Positions 1 to 10,310 of a DNA stretch of 64,000 nt are shown here, piece after piece. The notes beneath the pieces are model-generated. The model made no database searches and had not been told where the DNA came from. It saw nothing but the letters and a program-made list of their open reading frames with translations. This DNA comes from Parachlorella kessleri (taxonomy: Eukaryota; Chlorophyta; Trebouxiophyceae; Chlorellales; Chlorellaceae). Location of the stretch: NCBI GenBank assembly GCA_001598975.1, contig BBXU01000486.1, forward strand, positions 20,031 to 84,030, written 5' to 3'. Each line of letters starts with the position of its first letter. Position 1 is the first letter of the stretch. Both the position numbers and the translations under genes were made by a program.

Positions 1-3000
1 ATAGCCTGCCATACCCTCATAGCCTGGCGGAACAGAACCCTGGGCATACTCCTGCCCGGCAACCATTTGCTGCGCTTCCGGACCAGCACAAGCAGCAGCT
101 GTTGCGGCTGCCTCACTTGGATCTCCCAGGCCAGCTGGAGTTCCGTCTGGCGCATAAGCTGGTTGTGACCCCAGTAGCTGCTGCTGCTCCTGCCCTGTGA
201 CATCCTCGCTGCCAGCCGCTGCCGCAGCGTCGCCCGCAGCTGCTGCATGCACCTCCTCGTAGCTTGCGGCGGCCGCCGGGTCAGACGTGGCCTCGCTCCC
301 GCCTTGCGAGCTTGCCTGCGCCCCTCCTTGCCGTGTAGCCTGCTTCTGGGCACGCAGCTCCGCTCGTCGGCGCTTCTTGGAAGCGCTGTTGAGCACCGTC
401 GCGCACCTGCACATGGCAGAAGCTGCGTGTGGGGCCTCCCAAGTGGCTACTTTGCCTGTTGCCCTGCTACAAGGCGAGCCGCATTGAAAGAAAATCATGT
501 TTCAAAGACAATCAAAACATATAGCATCATGGGCTTGACCACCCTGCCCGCCCAGGCACCACCTGCCCATCCAAGCAGCAGCAAATTTGAACCCATTCAG
601 GCTGCATGCAAACCCCACCGCGCCCGCGGCAGCCAGCATACAAACCACTGGGAGGTCCCAGGCTGGGCTACTCACGACTTGCAGTAGGAGTAGAGGCCGT
701 CCAGGTTCATCTTGGACTTAAAGTACTGGTCGGCGGGGCGGTCTTCCTTGCAGTGGCGGCATTTCTTCATGGTGACTTCCGGGCGCGGCACGTCGGGGCG
801 CTTGGCGCGTGCCAGCTTGTTCAGCTCTTTCTGGCAGGCCTGCACCCAGCCACCCAAGAGACCGTCAACGAGCAAATCTGACTCCCACTGCTGTACCCTC
901 CTACTCCAACTGACAGAGGAGCATGCACAGCTGGAACATAGATCTCACTGTTTTGTTTGAACAGGCCTGCAACTTGGCCCTCCACCCACAGCCCAGCTAG
1001 TGCGGGGAGCAGCACAGGACAGCCAGACCTGGCGCAGCTGTGGCAGCTGTGCTGCACCACACCGCCCACGCTTTGACATTACCCACCTTGCAGTAGGTGC
1101 AGAGGCCATCCAGGGAGAGCTTGGACTGAAAGAACTGGCCCGCCTCCTTGTCCACGTTGCAGCGCCGGCAGAGCTTGTGGCTCACCTTGACCACGACCGG
1201 CCCGCTGCGGTCACGCTTGGTGCCGCGCCCCAGCAGCGTCTCGCACTCCTGTGCAAACCCAGACCGTGCTTGGCGTGGCAAACGGTCACAGCTTAAGGTG
1301 CCGGCAAGGAGGCGACATGTGCAGAGTAAAGGCAAGAAGCACGATTCGCAGCAAGATGTTATGGTTTTCATGCCCAGCTAGATGCATCCGCTTGCGCCGT
1401 GGCATGTCAAGCTATAAATCATAGCCATCCAGCCGAGCCGGGATGCTGCCAGGCAAGCTATCTACTCGGAGCATCTCTAGCTCGCACCCATGCTGATGCC
1501 CCCACGCCATGCTGCCTGCAAGGATGAAGCAGCCAAATCCTCTAGCATGTTTGAATCCCTGCACCCAGTGTCGCACCCTGCTTCCATCCACCCGCCCACC
1601 CACCTTGCAACGGTTCTGCAGCTTATCCGTCTTGTTCTTGGACCGCCGGAACAGGTTCACCGGCTTGACCAGCATGCAGTGCATGCACTGCTTCTCGGTC
1701 AGCACAGGTACCACCTCCATGGCAGGAATGGGAGTCACCGCCGCTGGGTCCATGGCCATCAGCGCAGCAGGCACAGCGCATGCTGCAGCTGCTGGGTCTG
1801 CTGGGTGGCAGGGGTGGCTGCCAGCGTGGCCATCACTCAGCTGAGGTGCCTCGGCGCGGCGCTTGCGGTTCTCCTCAAGTGCCGCTTTGCAGTCGCTGTG
1901 AAATACAGGAGAACACCAGTGGCAGGTTATCACCCAACACCAGGGCGAAAAAAACGCAACACTATGCACATGCTGTTTGCTGGGCGACAATAGCCCTGAG
2001 AGATTCCACGCTGTACCAGAAAACAGAAAGGCCTCTGCACAAGTCTGTGCCCTGCACCTAGCACTTTAGCCATGCTTGCTGGTACATCGCACTCCCACCC
2101 ATGCACCCAAAAGCCAGCACTGGCAGCCAATGCTGTCCTTACTTGCACTGCGCCGCGCGACCCCGCTTCTTGCCACGCAGCTCTGGAAACTCGTGCAGCG
2201 GCTTATCCAGCTTGCACTTAGTGCAGGTCTTGGCCACGGTAGCGCCATCGCCATTTCCCACCTCCTCCCCGTCGGCCCCAGCCCCAGCCCCAAACATGCC
2301 TCCCATCCCCATGCTGGCGAAGGCTGGGTGAGCCATGAGGCCGCTCATGGCTGCCGCTGCCGCCGCGGCTGCTGCTGCCTGCTGCTGGTAGAAAGCATGA
2401 TAGGCCTCAGGGGCAAGCCCGGCGCCGCCGTCATGAAGCAGCTGCGCAAACTGTTGAGGATCCATGGAGAGGGCTGCTGTGGCTGGGTCCAGCTGCATGG
2501 CTGCATGCATGGCTGCTGCATGGATGTGGTGGTGGATTGCCACGGGATCTAGCTGAGTGCTAGTATCCTGGGCTACGGCTGCTGCGGCGGCTGCTGCTGC
2601 AGCCATGGCTGCAGCCGTTGCGGCGGCTGCTGCTGCAGCTGCATGTGGGTCAATCTCAAAATGAGCTTGGGCATGCGGGTCCAGGCCCTGTGCTGCTGCG
2701 GCTGCAGTCGCAAACATGGCTGCATGGTGTGCCGCTGCCTGCTCTGGGGACATGTGTGGCAGCAGGTGCGCTGCCATGGCAGCAGCCTCTGGAGGCAGGC
2801 CTGCTGCAGCAGCAGCACTTGCCATGAGTGCTGCAGCTGCTTCAGGGGTCACGTCCGGGTCAAGCTGACCGTGGTGCAGCTGGGAGCCATCCGCAGCAAG
2901 CACGTCATGCGCGTCATGGGGCTCTTGCTGCGCCAGCGGCTCAGGCGCTGCTCCTTCTACTGCGGCTGGTGCAGCAGCTGCCGCCAGGTGCTGCTGCATG

Positions 3001-3479
3001 GCAGCCTCGTCCCCAGGAGCCCTCTGTTCCACCAAATCTGGCTGCTCATCACTGGCGGCACCTGCAGGTGCCTGGCCCTCATTGGCATCCTCAGCCAGCT
3101 GCTGACGGTGCGGCGGTTGCTCAGCTGTTACTGCCACTGTGGGTGAGCCCAAGTTCTGCCCCTGATCTTCAGGGAGGCTGTCCACGACCTGAGCTGCCAG
3201 AAGCTCCTGCACCTGCGTCCGCAGCTGCTCGTCAAACATGCAAACCCGGCAGAAAGGGCTGGGCTGCGCTAGGGTGGTGCCATCGCCCATGACACCGTAC
3301 TCGCTGAAGGGCCGTTCCTGCTGGCAACGGTGGCATTTGGTAAGCTGCACATCACCAGCTTGTCCTGCTGGCTCATCTCCAGCGACTCCGACTGCGGCTG
3401 CCCGGGCTGCTGAGGCAGCTGCGTCTTTTGCAGCAGGCAAGCTACCACCCTCAGCTCCTGCTGCCGCCTCCGCGGCCAT
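1..3479 (-). CDS. Multi-module Cys (zinc-ribbon-like) protein, partial at 3' end
   Basis: Minus-strand gene; exons 3479-2143, 1895-1604, 1248-1087, 839-676 and 406-1, all in frame, giving 787 codons before the window edge cuts it. Five modules of the form CxxC...(K/R)P...F...C-(K/N/R)-x-C are visible: CHRCQQERPF, CTKCKLDKPLHEF, CMHCMLVKPVNLF, CRRCNVDKEAGQFF and CRHCKEDRPADQYF, each closed by a second Cys pair such as YCKAC. Such four-Cys modules resemble the zinc ribbon at the start of phage endonuclease VII/HNH proteins (family knowledge), but no nuclease core is seen here. The first exon and the last visible one hold long Ala/Gln-rich low-complexity stretches. I chose the ATG at 3479 because it has a purine-rich context, and an acceptor at 3514 suggests an upstream non-coding exon. 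The role is unknown; nucleic-acid or protein binding is an inference. Confidence 0.72.
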
Positions 3480-4316
3480 CCCACCTTGTAGGTGCAGTCC
3501 CACCGCGTCAGGGGCTGCAACAAAGTCAAGGAGTTAGGAGTGAGAGTAGGCAACTTAAGAAGACATGCATGCACAACCGACCCCCTACTTAGAGATTATC
3601 AGTGACTGGCTGGCTAGGTTACTGAGCGCAATGAGAGTGTCCAAGGCTGCTCCACAAACACCAACCCCGCCTTCCAAGCCACCCTGCCGGCCAATTGGGG
3701 CATGCATCCGGCTGCGACACACCTGCCGAGTGACACTGGAGCGATTCTTGATCTCGTCGGCTGAAATGTCTGACCGTGATGTTGGAGGCCAAGACCGCAG
3801 CGTCCGAGCTTGCTTGGGGTGGATGCACAGGGCCTGAGGACCCAGCGCCGAGGCCCGAGGCCCAACTTGGTGACTGTCGCCGAGAGTATTTGAACCTCCG
3901 ACTGTGCAAGTTCTCTATTGGGACGCTGCTCTATTGGGACGTCGGGTAGAGCATTCCCGCGTTTTGCACACACAGCTTAAGCCCGGGTGTCAAGGGGGAT
4001 GTCAAGGACGGCATGGGAGAGGATATCTGGGATGGGGTGGAAGCCAAGTGCAGATGGCGTCGTGGCTCAGCACCAGTTGCAAGCTACATGTCATGACACA
4101 TGCAGGCCGTGGCAGTATTGCAACCTTGGTACACAGCTCTTCTCTTCGATAGGGCAGCCCTTGGCCAGGAACACCGTGCTAGCTGGCCTGCGCTGGATGC
4201 AAAGAAGCCTCTAAACTACTGAGCCAAGTGGTGCTCCTTAAGCAGTAGCTATTTCCACGACCACGAGCAAGTGGGGAAAGACGCTGATGTGGAAGCAAGA
4301 GACCTGCATTACCATC
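3480..4316. promoter_or_regulatory. Upstream region and likely 5'UTR intron of the Cys-module gene
   Basis: This 0.8 kb lies between the start of the minus-strand Cys-module gene and the stop codon of the phosphatase gene. A minus-strand donor after 3723 (CAG then GTGTGT) and an acceptor before 3514 (TTGTTGCAG) would make a 208-base intron in the leader. An open frame continues upstream (to about 3909) but has no ATG, so I treat it as untranslated. Nothing else recognised. Confidence 0.35.
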
Positions 4317-5773
4317 TTATCTGTCAGTTCGGCTAACGCCTCCCCGTGCACATTCTCCCCTTAACTCCGTCAACCGCTGCGCCAGCTCTGCTGGTGTGCC
4401 CCAGTCCACCACCTGCAGTGAGCTAACACTTGCTGGACCACCACTGGGTGTCCGGTCTGCCCTCAGCTTGACCCACAGCGCGCAAGGCACGCCGTCTGGA
4501 TACTGGCTGCGTGCCAGCACCAGGCAAGGCAGCCCGCTGTGCTGCAGCTCTACCACTGGGCAGTAGTCTCCACGCCCATCACCCACGTACACCACCTTGT
4601 TGTACACTGTGCCCTGTTGATGCCGTCTTGCCAGGAACTTCCTCACGACCTGCGAGGTACGAGCACACCAGGAGATTGCATCATAAGCCCTGTCAGTCCA
4701 GTCCAGCCCAGCTCTACTCCCTGTTCGCACTACCTGCCACCCGTGCTATTAAGCAAAAGCGATGAGTATCACAGCAAGCAAAGCCCAAAACATGATGGTA
4801 GGCAGAGACAATATGTCCCATTGCTGCTCGGTACAAAAAAAACCAACCCAGGAACACACACAGTCTGCGCACCTTGCAACGTTTGCCGTTGCTACCTGTA
4901 CCTCTTGTGACACCCCTACCTGTCCCTTGCAGAGGTTGACCGGGCAGAGGCGGTGACACCCAGGTGGTTCAGCATGGTAGGGGTGGACTCTCAATGCCCC
5001 ACTCAAAAACTCCGCTGGGTTTGTGTATATATCACTGAAGCAGTCCTGCACGGTGGTCACGCCCAGATGGAAACTACCGCCTAGTGTGAAAATACAAAGG
5101 GCATGCAGCCTAGCACACTCGGTGAAAGAGCCGGTTCTTAAGCATTCATGAGAAGGCCACGCCTCGCATTTTGGGCGCACCTCCAGGTTGTGGGTCACCA
5201 GGAGAGTATCAATGTAAAAGCTATTGGCATCAGAGATGATGACAGACTCCACATTCCCAGATGCAGCCAACTTGCGGATGGCCTGCATGCTGGGGCCGTT
5301 GAGGTCCACGTGTGGAAACATGTTTTGTGCAAAGACAGCACTTGAATTGGGGGACGTAGATAAGCACACACATTGGGGGCCGGGTATGTAAACGTCCTAC
5401 CCCAGAGCACAGTGCTGCAGGTTCAACGCTGTACCGCTCAGTGCTGGATGTACCTCAGCGACCGCTGGGTCCAACGGGGTGCGCGCCACTGCTTTACGGA
5501 CAACTGCCTCGGTCACTCCCAGCTGGGTGTGCGCTGTTGCTAACGTGGCGTCCATAAGTGCTGTCCAGGGCAGCCCCTCACCCTTGAGCTTCTCATAAAT
5601 ATCCCAGGCCCCAATCTCTCTGCAGCCCACAAGCTCGGGCTTTCATGCTAAGGGTCAAGAGTGCAGTGCACTGCGTTGGCTTTAAAAACTTGACTCACAA
5701 ACCTGATCACGAAAGTGTCTGTGTTCTCATTGCAAAGGCTCCAGTCAAAGTCCCAGAGAACAAGTGTCGACAT
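4317..5773 (-). CDS. PHOSPHO1/TH2-type HAD phosphatase
   Basis: Five phase-0 exons on the minus strand: 5773-5699, 5639-5454, 5282-5181, 5045-4920 and 4649-4317, giving 273 residues. HAD motifs appear in order: WDFDWSLCNENTD near the N terminus (nucleophile and acid Asp), IISDANSFYIDT mid-protein, DCFSDIYTNP, LCPVNLCKGQ, and VYVGDGRGDYCP near the C terminus (metal-binding Asp residues). This order is diagnostic for the putative-phosphatase family that includes animal PHOSPHO1/2 (phosphocholine/phosphoethanolamine, pyridoxal phosphate) and plant thiamine-monophosphate phosphatase TH2. Substrate cannot be read from sequence. An alternative splice (donor after 5401, acceptor before 5350) would also stay in frame but inserts extra residues before the SDAN motif; the listed form matches the family spacing better. 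Intron 4 holds a copy of the interspersed repeat. Confidence 0.82.
4684..4745 (-). repeat. Interspersed repeat copy 1 (intronic)
   Basis: Read on the minus strand this begins GGGTGGCAGGTAGTGCGAAC and continues through a GGACTGACAGGGCT block, matching eight other copies in the window. It sits in intron 4 of the phosphatase gene, in sense orientation to it. Confidence 0.7.
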
Positions 5774-6196
5774 ATGCCAGGCCTTGGCTGCCAGCTGTCT
5801 GTCTGGTTTTAGGCGGGTTGGCAGGCTTCTCCACACTGGTAGGCCCGCTGGTGCCCTGAAGCAAATTAGGTGCCAGTTTGCCTGGCACAATAATGGTTTG
5901 CTCCCAAAGATTGGTTCCTCAAGTGCTGCAAGGGAGCTCTGCTGATGTTGTATTGCCTAGTAACAGGCAGATGGAACACACAACCCTTACAAACCTTGCA
6001 GACTGGTCTAGTAACACTCCTCCGCACAGTCTGGCTGCCATCTGCTGCCAAGGCCGTGCTGAGAAGCCCTCCGCACTTGGGCGCTGGCGCTGTTGGAAGT
6101 CTACAGCAACTCAGGCTTTGCTTGTTCCACCAGCTTCTCACGTGTTTGGCAGATACAGGAAGCCGGCAGGCAGGCTCACACCTCCTTGGTAGCTAA

Positions 6197-6250
6197 CGGT
6201 GGCAGGCAGTGCGATCAGTTGGGGTGATCTAACTGACAGGGCTGGACGCA
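6197..6250 (+). repeat. Interspersed repeat copy 2
   Basis: CGGTGGCAGGCAGTGCGATCAG followed by ACTGACAGGGCTGG: the two conserved blocks of the family. It is immediately followed by copy 3, the only back-to-back pair in the window. Confidence 0.65.
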
Positions 6251-6260
6251 GTGATTAGTA

Positions 6261-6330
6261 AGGGTGGCAGGGAGTGCGAACAGAGAGGAGATAGGGTTGC
6301 ACTGTACTGACAGGGCTGATGCAAGCTCTA
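6261..6330 (+). repeat. Interspersed repeat copy 3
   Basis: GGGTGGCAGGGAGTGCGAAC, then CAGAGAGGAG and TACTGACAGGGCTGATGCA, close to the family consensus, in an intergenic setting. Confidence 0.7.
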
Positions 6331-6942
6331 TTTGCCTGTTGTGGCAGGCATTGATAGCTGTCCCAGCGGACCCTCCACTTTCAACCACCCACAGACCTAT
6401 GATAACGAGTCCAACGAGTCTAGGTCCTACTGTCTAGTTTTGTTCAGTCTATTAGCGCACCGCGAAACGCCACTGGATCCGTCTGCCAGGAGTCCCCCAG
6501 AACTGAGGCCAACAAAGAGCCAAGGATGTACTACGCTTGCAGGATGCAGGATGTACTGTGCTTACAACAAAATCAATGACTTCACTGCCAGGCCTAAAGT
6601 TGGAGTGCCAGCCTCCACAATTCAAACCACCAGCGAATGTTCTACATCAGCTCAACTGAACGCACAACCTGCAGAATTGAACATCAATACTGCGGAAAAG
6701 CCTCATCCAGAAGTGCAAACATACAAGGAGGCTGTACAAATTACTGGCGCCAACAAGTATATGAACATATACTCAACAAGCATAATATCAAGCCGTGCGA
6801 GTAAAGCAGACATGCATGTTAAATGTACAACACCTCAATCTGCATGATATAGAGCTGCAATTCCATGTCACGAGTTGCAAGTGCCCTCGACCTACAGGCC
6901 ATTGTTCCCCTGCCAATCAACCTAGCATTGCTTTTTTATCAA

Positions 6943-8352
6943 TCAAGACCTCCCCATAAGAGCTGGTGAAAGGGCTTCCTTCCGAGGGCTTGGCTTGCGT
7001 ATGGCACCCTGTGCTCCTAAAGCCTGTAGCACCTCGTGGTTCCCAGCCTCCTTCAGCACCCGCACTAGCTCTGGTGCTGCCAGCAGCGGCAGTCCAGCAA
7101 GGGCCAGGGCCTCCACTGCTGCAACGGAGGGCACACGATCCTCCTCAGGTCGCGGCACGGAGCCTGTACTGCAGGGCCGCAGGGCATCTGCATGCCGCAG
7201 CAGTACACGGCGCACGGGCAGCTGCAGCGCCGTGCCTGGAGTTGGAAAATACAAGGCCAGCTCCAGGGCATCATACTTCTCGTTGCCCAGGTTGTAGGCA
7301 GCTGCGCTGATAGGGCAGCTGCTGCGCTTGGTAGCATCCAGGTTCAGGCTTGTCTTCCAGGGTAGGGTGCGCTCCTGATCTGCTGGCGTTGGGCTGATGC
7401 TGGACTGCACCCACCAGGTCAGCCCGTGGCCACCTGAGTCCGGCTGCACTACAACTTCTCCGGCGCCTTCCTGCTGCTGCCGCAAATTGTACTCCTCGAT
7501 TGGCTGCAGCGGTGCCCCAAAGATATGTTCCAGGCCAGCATCGCCGGCTGTGCACACGACCAAGGCATGCTGCCGCTTCTCTCGGAATACCCGCGTACCT
7601 AGCACGCGCAGCTCAACCTGGATTGGTGAACAAGCTCTTGAGGCTGCATACCGCTGCACGACAGCTGTCACATCCAGCTCAAGCTGAACGGACCCACCCG
7701 GGCTGTCTCCACCAAAGGCAGGAGAGCTGCCAGCCGCCGCTGCTGCATGCGTAGCTGCCAGCTCGTAGGTTAGCTGCCCGTCACTAGGCCAGCTGGGGTG
7801 CCGCAGGGTGGGGTGTGCTTGTACTGAAGCCTCCCCTGACAGGAAGGCTTCCACTGCTGCTGACAAAGATGGCAGCGCAGCCGCTGCATGCTGTAGTTGC
7901 TGCACAAGGAAGCTGCGCAGGTTGGCACCCAAGCTAGCTGCATCCAGCTCGTCTGGTACGGCGGACAGCCAAACAAAGCACGGCCTGTCAGCACGTGCTG
8001 CTGGCTGCATGTGCTGGAGCACGTCCGAATCCAAGTCTGCCAGGAGCGGATCCTCTTGGACAGGTGGCCAGCGCTGTGCTTCCAGCCGCACCTCACAAGC
8101 GCCACTACTGCTGGCCCCACTGTTGGCTCGTGTTGTTGCTAGCAGGTTCGGCAGCTCTGTGTTGTCCACTGCCATGCCTACTGTGCTACAGTGCACCATG
8201 TGGCGCTGCTGGAAAACATCTGGTGCTGCCAGCACATCGTTGCCAGGCAGGCCACTGACGGGGCCACACGTGACAAGGGCAAAGTCTGAGCCCCGCACAT
8301 CGGTACGCCAGGTGTCCAGCACAAATTGGCGGGGCAAGAAGAGATTTGGCAT
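6943..8352 (-). CDS. Unrecognised 469-residue protein
   Basis: A single uninterrupted minus-strand frame of 470 codons, unusual in this intron-rich window. I placed the start at the ATG at 8352 (MPNLFLPRQF) because a TGCAG acceptor before 8374 suggests a 5'UTR intron; an in-frame ATG at 8403 would add 17 residues. I recognise no domain. There is no signal peptide or transmembrane segment. The sequence has a mixed alpha/beta look, with Ala-rich helices in the middle and a C-terminal leucine-rich helical tail (VEALALAGLPLLAAPELVR). Strong codon-like composition and absence of stops over 1.4 kb support a real gene. It diverges from the next gene across about 550 bases. Function unknown. Confidence 0.6.
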   Translation of the reverse strand: MPNLFLPRQFVLDTWRTDVRGSDFALVTCGPVSGLPGNDVLAAPDVFQQRHMVHCSTVGMAVDNTELPNLLATTRANSGASSSGACEVRLEAQRWPPVQEDPLLADLDSDVLQHMQPAARADRPCFVWLSAVPDELDAASLGANLRSFLVQQLQHAAAALPSLSAAVEAFLSGEASVQAHPTLRHPSWPSDGQLTYELAATHAAAAAGSSPAFGGDSPGGSVQLELDVTAVVQRYAASRACSPIQVELRVLGTRVFREKRQHALVVCTAGDAGLEHIFGAPLQPIEEYNLRQQQEGAGEVVVQPDSGGHGLTWWVQSSISPTPADQERTLPWKTSLNLDATKRSSCPISAAAYNLGNEKYDALELALYFPTPGTALQLPVRRVLLRHADALRPCSTGSVPRPEEDRVPSVAAVEALALAGLPLLAAPELVRVLKEAGNHEVLQALGAQGAIRKPSPRKEALSPALMGRS

Positions 8353-8907
8353 TGTCTCGGAGATCTTAGGTTTCCTGCAGCAGGGAACACGAAACGGAAG
8401 CATTACTTGTGCTGTACTTGTAAAGCTAGCAGAACCTGCCGGCTTTGGGCTTTCACAGCTGAAGGTAGCACGACATGTATTAGCAGCCAGAAGACACCAG
8501 TGCTAGCTTCATACGCACAGGTTGCGGAAGAGCACTGCAAAGACCCCCCGGTTGCTGACAATAAGCCAACCTTTTGCGATCTAGGTTGGCATGTGACACG
8601 GGCTGAGCACAAGAAACCGCAGTTACCCATCCGTATTTTTATTAGTCACAGCGGCAGGAACTCCCACCATCCGGTGTTTACTCTCTCCCTGGAGAAGCTC
8701 ATACAGAAGGACCTTGCCTGGGATCGAGGTATCTGCATACCCGCCAAAAGGAAGGGTTCAAATGAGGAAGGCTTGCCATGGGCTGTAATCCCCGCTTGTT
8801 CTTGTCTGGTAGTTTGCAAGCTTATAAAGCGCCTTTTATCAGCGCGACAAGCCAGCAAAGCCGCTGTTCTGAAGTAGCACAGAGCTCCCACGTCAAAGGC
8901 AGTAGGT
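8353..8907. promoter_or_regulatory. Divergent promoter region
   Basis: 555 bases between two divergently transcribed starts (8352 minus, 8908 plus), expected to carry both promoters and a probable 5'UTR intron of the minus-strand gene. No TATA box or defined operator was identified. Confidence 0.4.
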
Positions 8908-9853
8908 ATGGCAGCTCTGGACCACAGCCTGAAGCGCAAAATGAACGACAGTGCAGACCAAGAGCTCCCCCTGGATGGCAAGGCCTTCAGAGAAGTGTCA
9001 GAAGAGCAGCAGCAGCATGGGCTTGGTGAAGCAGAAGAAGGTGGCAGTGAAGAGGAAGCGCCGCTCACCGAAACCATAAAGGTGAATGCTGCCGCTGTAT
9101 GCTGCAGTCCCGCAGAAATGCATGCTCCTGTAGTACAAAACAACTGGTAGCCTTACTACCGCAATGCAGCTAGGGCTACTGGGCATGACCTCTCAGCAAG
9201 AGGCTATCCTTCGCAAGGTACGATGCTGACATTAAGATATTGCATGGCAAAGTTATCGCAGCTGGCACCCGCCACACTGCTTTCTAACCCTTGTTATCAT
9301 GTGCATCGCATCCAAAATGTACCCTGCTGACCCAATGACATTTATTTCTAATGTCCACCTCATGCTGCAGATTGATGAGCTTATGGCAGGTGAGCCTGCG
9401 CCTAGGCAATGAGCATACTTCACTGTAAGCAAGTCAGAAAATGACCTTACGTTAGCTTCCTGCAGTGGGCAGCGGCTTCCTGGACAACTTGAAGGAGCAG
9501 TTCTTGCAGCGCATGGAGAAGTGAGTGTGGGCATGGTACTGATCCTGCATGGGCACATGCAGGTTTGTGGGCCGCAGCTTTTAAGCAAGCTCCATGGTAC
9601 ATGGGCTCCATTGCCGCAGACCTGGTGGCAATACAGGCCAGGGTGAACACCTCTGCCTCCTATGCTCCGTAGGGTCAAGCAAGAGCTGCATGGGTTCTGC
9701 GAAGGGCAGGCAGGAGCCTGGCAGCACATGGCAGCTGAGACACTGGAGGCACAGGAGCGGCTGATGAATGCGCAGCTGCTGGTGCAGCGACTGGGGCTCA
9801 AGGCCACCGGTCCCACCGATTCCGAGAGCTTTGAACCGGAAGCAGCTGTGTAG
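8908..9853 (+). CDS. Small helical (coiled-coil) protein, unrecognised
   Basis: Five small exons: 8908-9081, 9170-9217, 9371-9389, 9466-9520 and 9673-9853. All junctions are GT/AG and in frame, giving 158 residues. The N terminus is charged and disordered (runs of Glu and Gln). The rest is a long amphipathic helix region (for example GMTSQQEAILRKIDELM, then FLDNLKEQFLQRMEK and LEAQERLMNAQLLVQRLGL), suggesting a coiled-coil subunit of a larger complex. No family was recognised; BLOC- or kinetochore-type small helical subunits are possible analogues but that is speculation. The 19-base third exon makes this gene easy for automatic predictors to miss. Confidence 0.6.
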
Positions 9854-10310
9854 TTCCTTGCGCTGTGGCTTCCCCTCTCCAGGGCTCAGCGTACTCTCCC
9901 TGAAGCCCCTTGGGCAGTAACTTTCGAACAACAAACAAAAGACAGCAGACCAGACATACACCTTGTGCGGGACCTACTTAGAGCTGTGAACCATGGCCAG
10001 GGAGGTCCTTACAAGGACGAAATATTGTCTGGTAGAGCTTATGTAGGGCTACTGGGTGTACATTATCAAGAGATAAAAACATGTCATAATCACAGCCGAG
10101 GTAATACACTGCGGCAGTCATCCCTCCGCCACAGATGCAACGAATCAAACTGTGCGGTAACACAGCACGCTGGCACACCAGATTTGGACTGCCAGCCACG
10201 CTCCATCAACCCCAGTGCAACTCAGCCCTGGTGCACGTCCAAAGTCTCTAGTCACACACGACCTCCCAAGAAATCGTACTTGCAGCACAAGTGCTTCCCC
10301 CAGCTAGTCG
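9854..10310. other. Convergent 3' region
   Basis: 457 bases between the stop of the small helical protein (plus) and the proposed stop of the FHA protein (minus). A minus-strand TGTAA at 10009-10013 may be the FHA gene poly(A) signal. No gene seen. Confidence 0.35.

Larger units (their letters stand above)
5774..6942. other. Intergenic region with repeat copies 2 and 3
   Basis: About 1.2 kb between two minus-strand genes. It should hold the promoter of the phosphatase gene (right of 5773) and the 3'UTR of the next gene (left of 6943); a minus-strand TGTAA near 6560 is a possible poly(A) signal. Two copies of the interspersed repeat lie back to back at 6197-6330. A plus-strand open frame at 6332-6847 shows no family signature and I do not call it a gene. 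Confidence 0.4.

Noticed and set aside
3619..3909. Upstream coding exon for the Cys-module protein
   Set aside because: The frame can be joined to the first exon, but it lacks any ATG and has no conserved residues; kept as a 5'UTR exon.
3880..3990. tRNA-Ala-like stretch (GGGTAGAGCATTCCCGC)
   Set aside because: A D-arm-like piece is present but no acceptor stem or T-arm at proper spacing.
6332..6847. 171-codon plus-strand open frame
   Set aside because: No family signature, low-complexity codon use, and it lies in the 3' flank of a minus-strand gene next to repeats.
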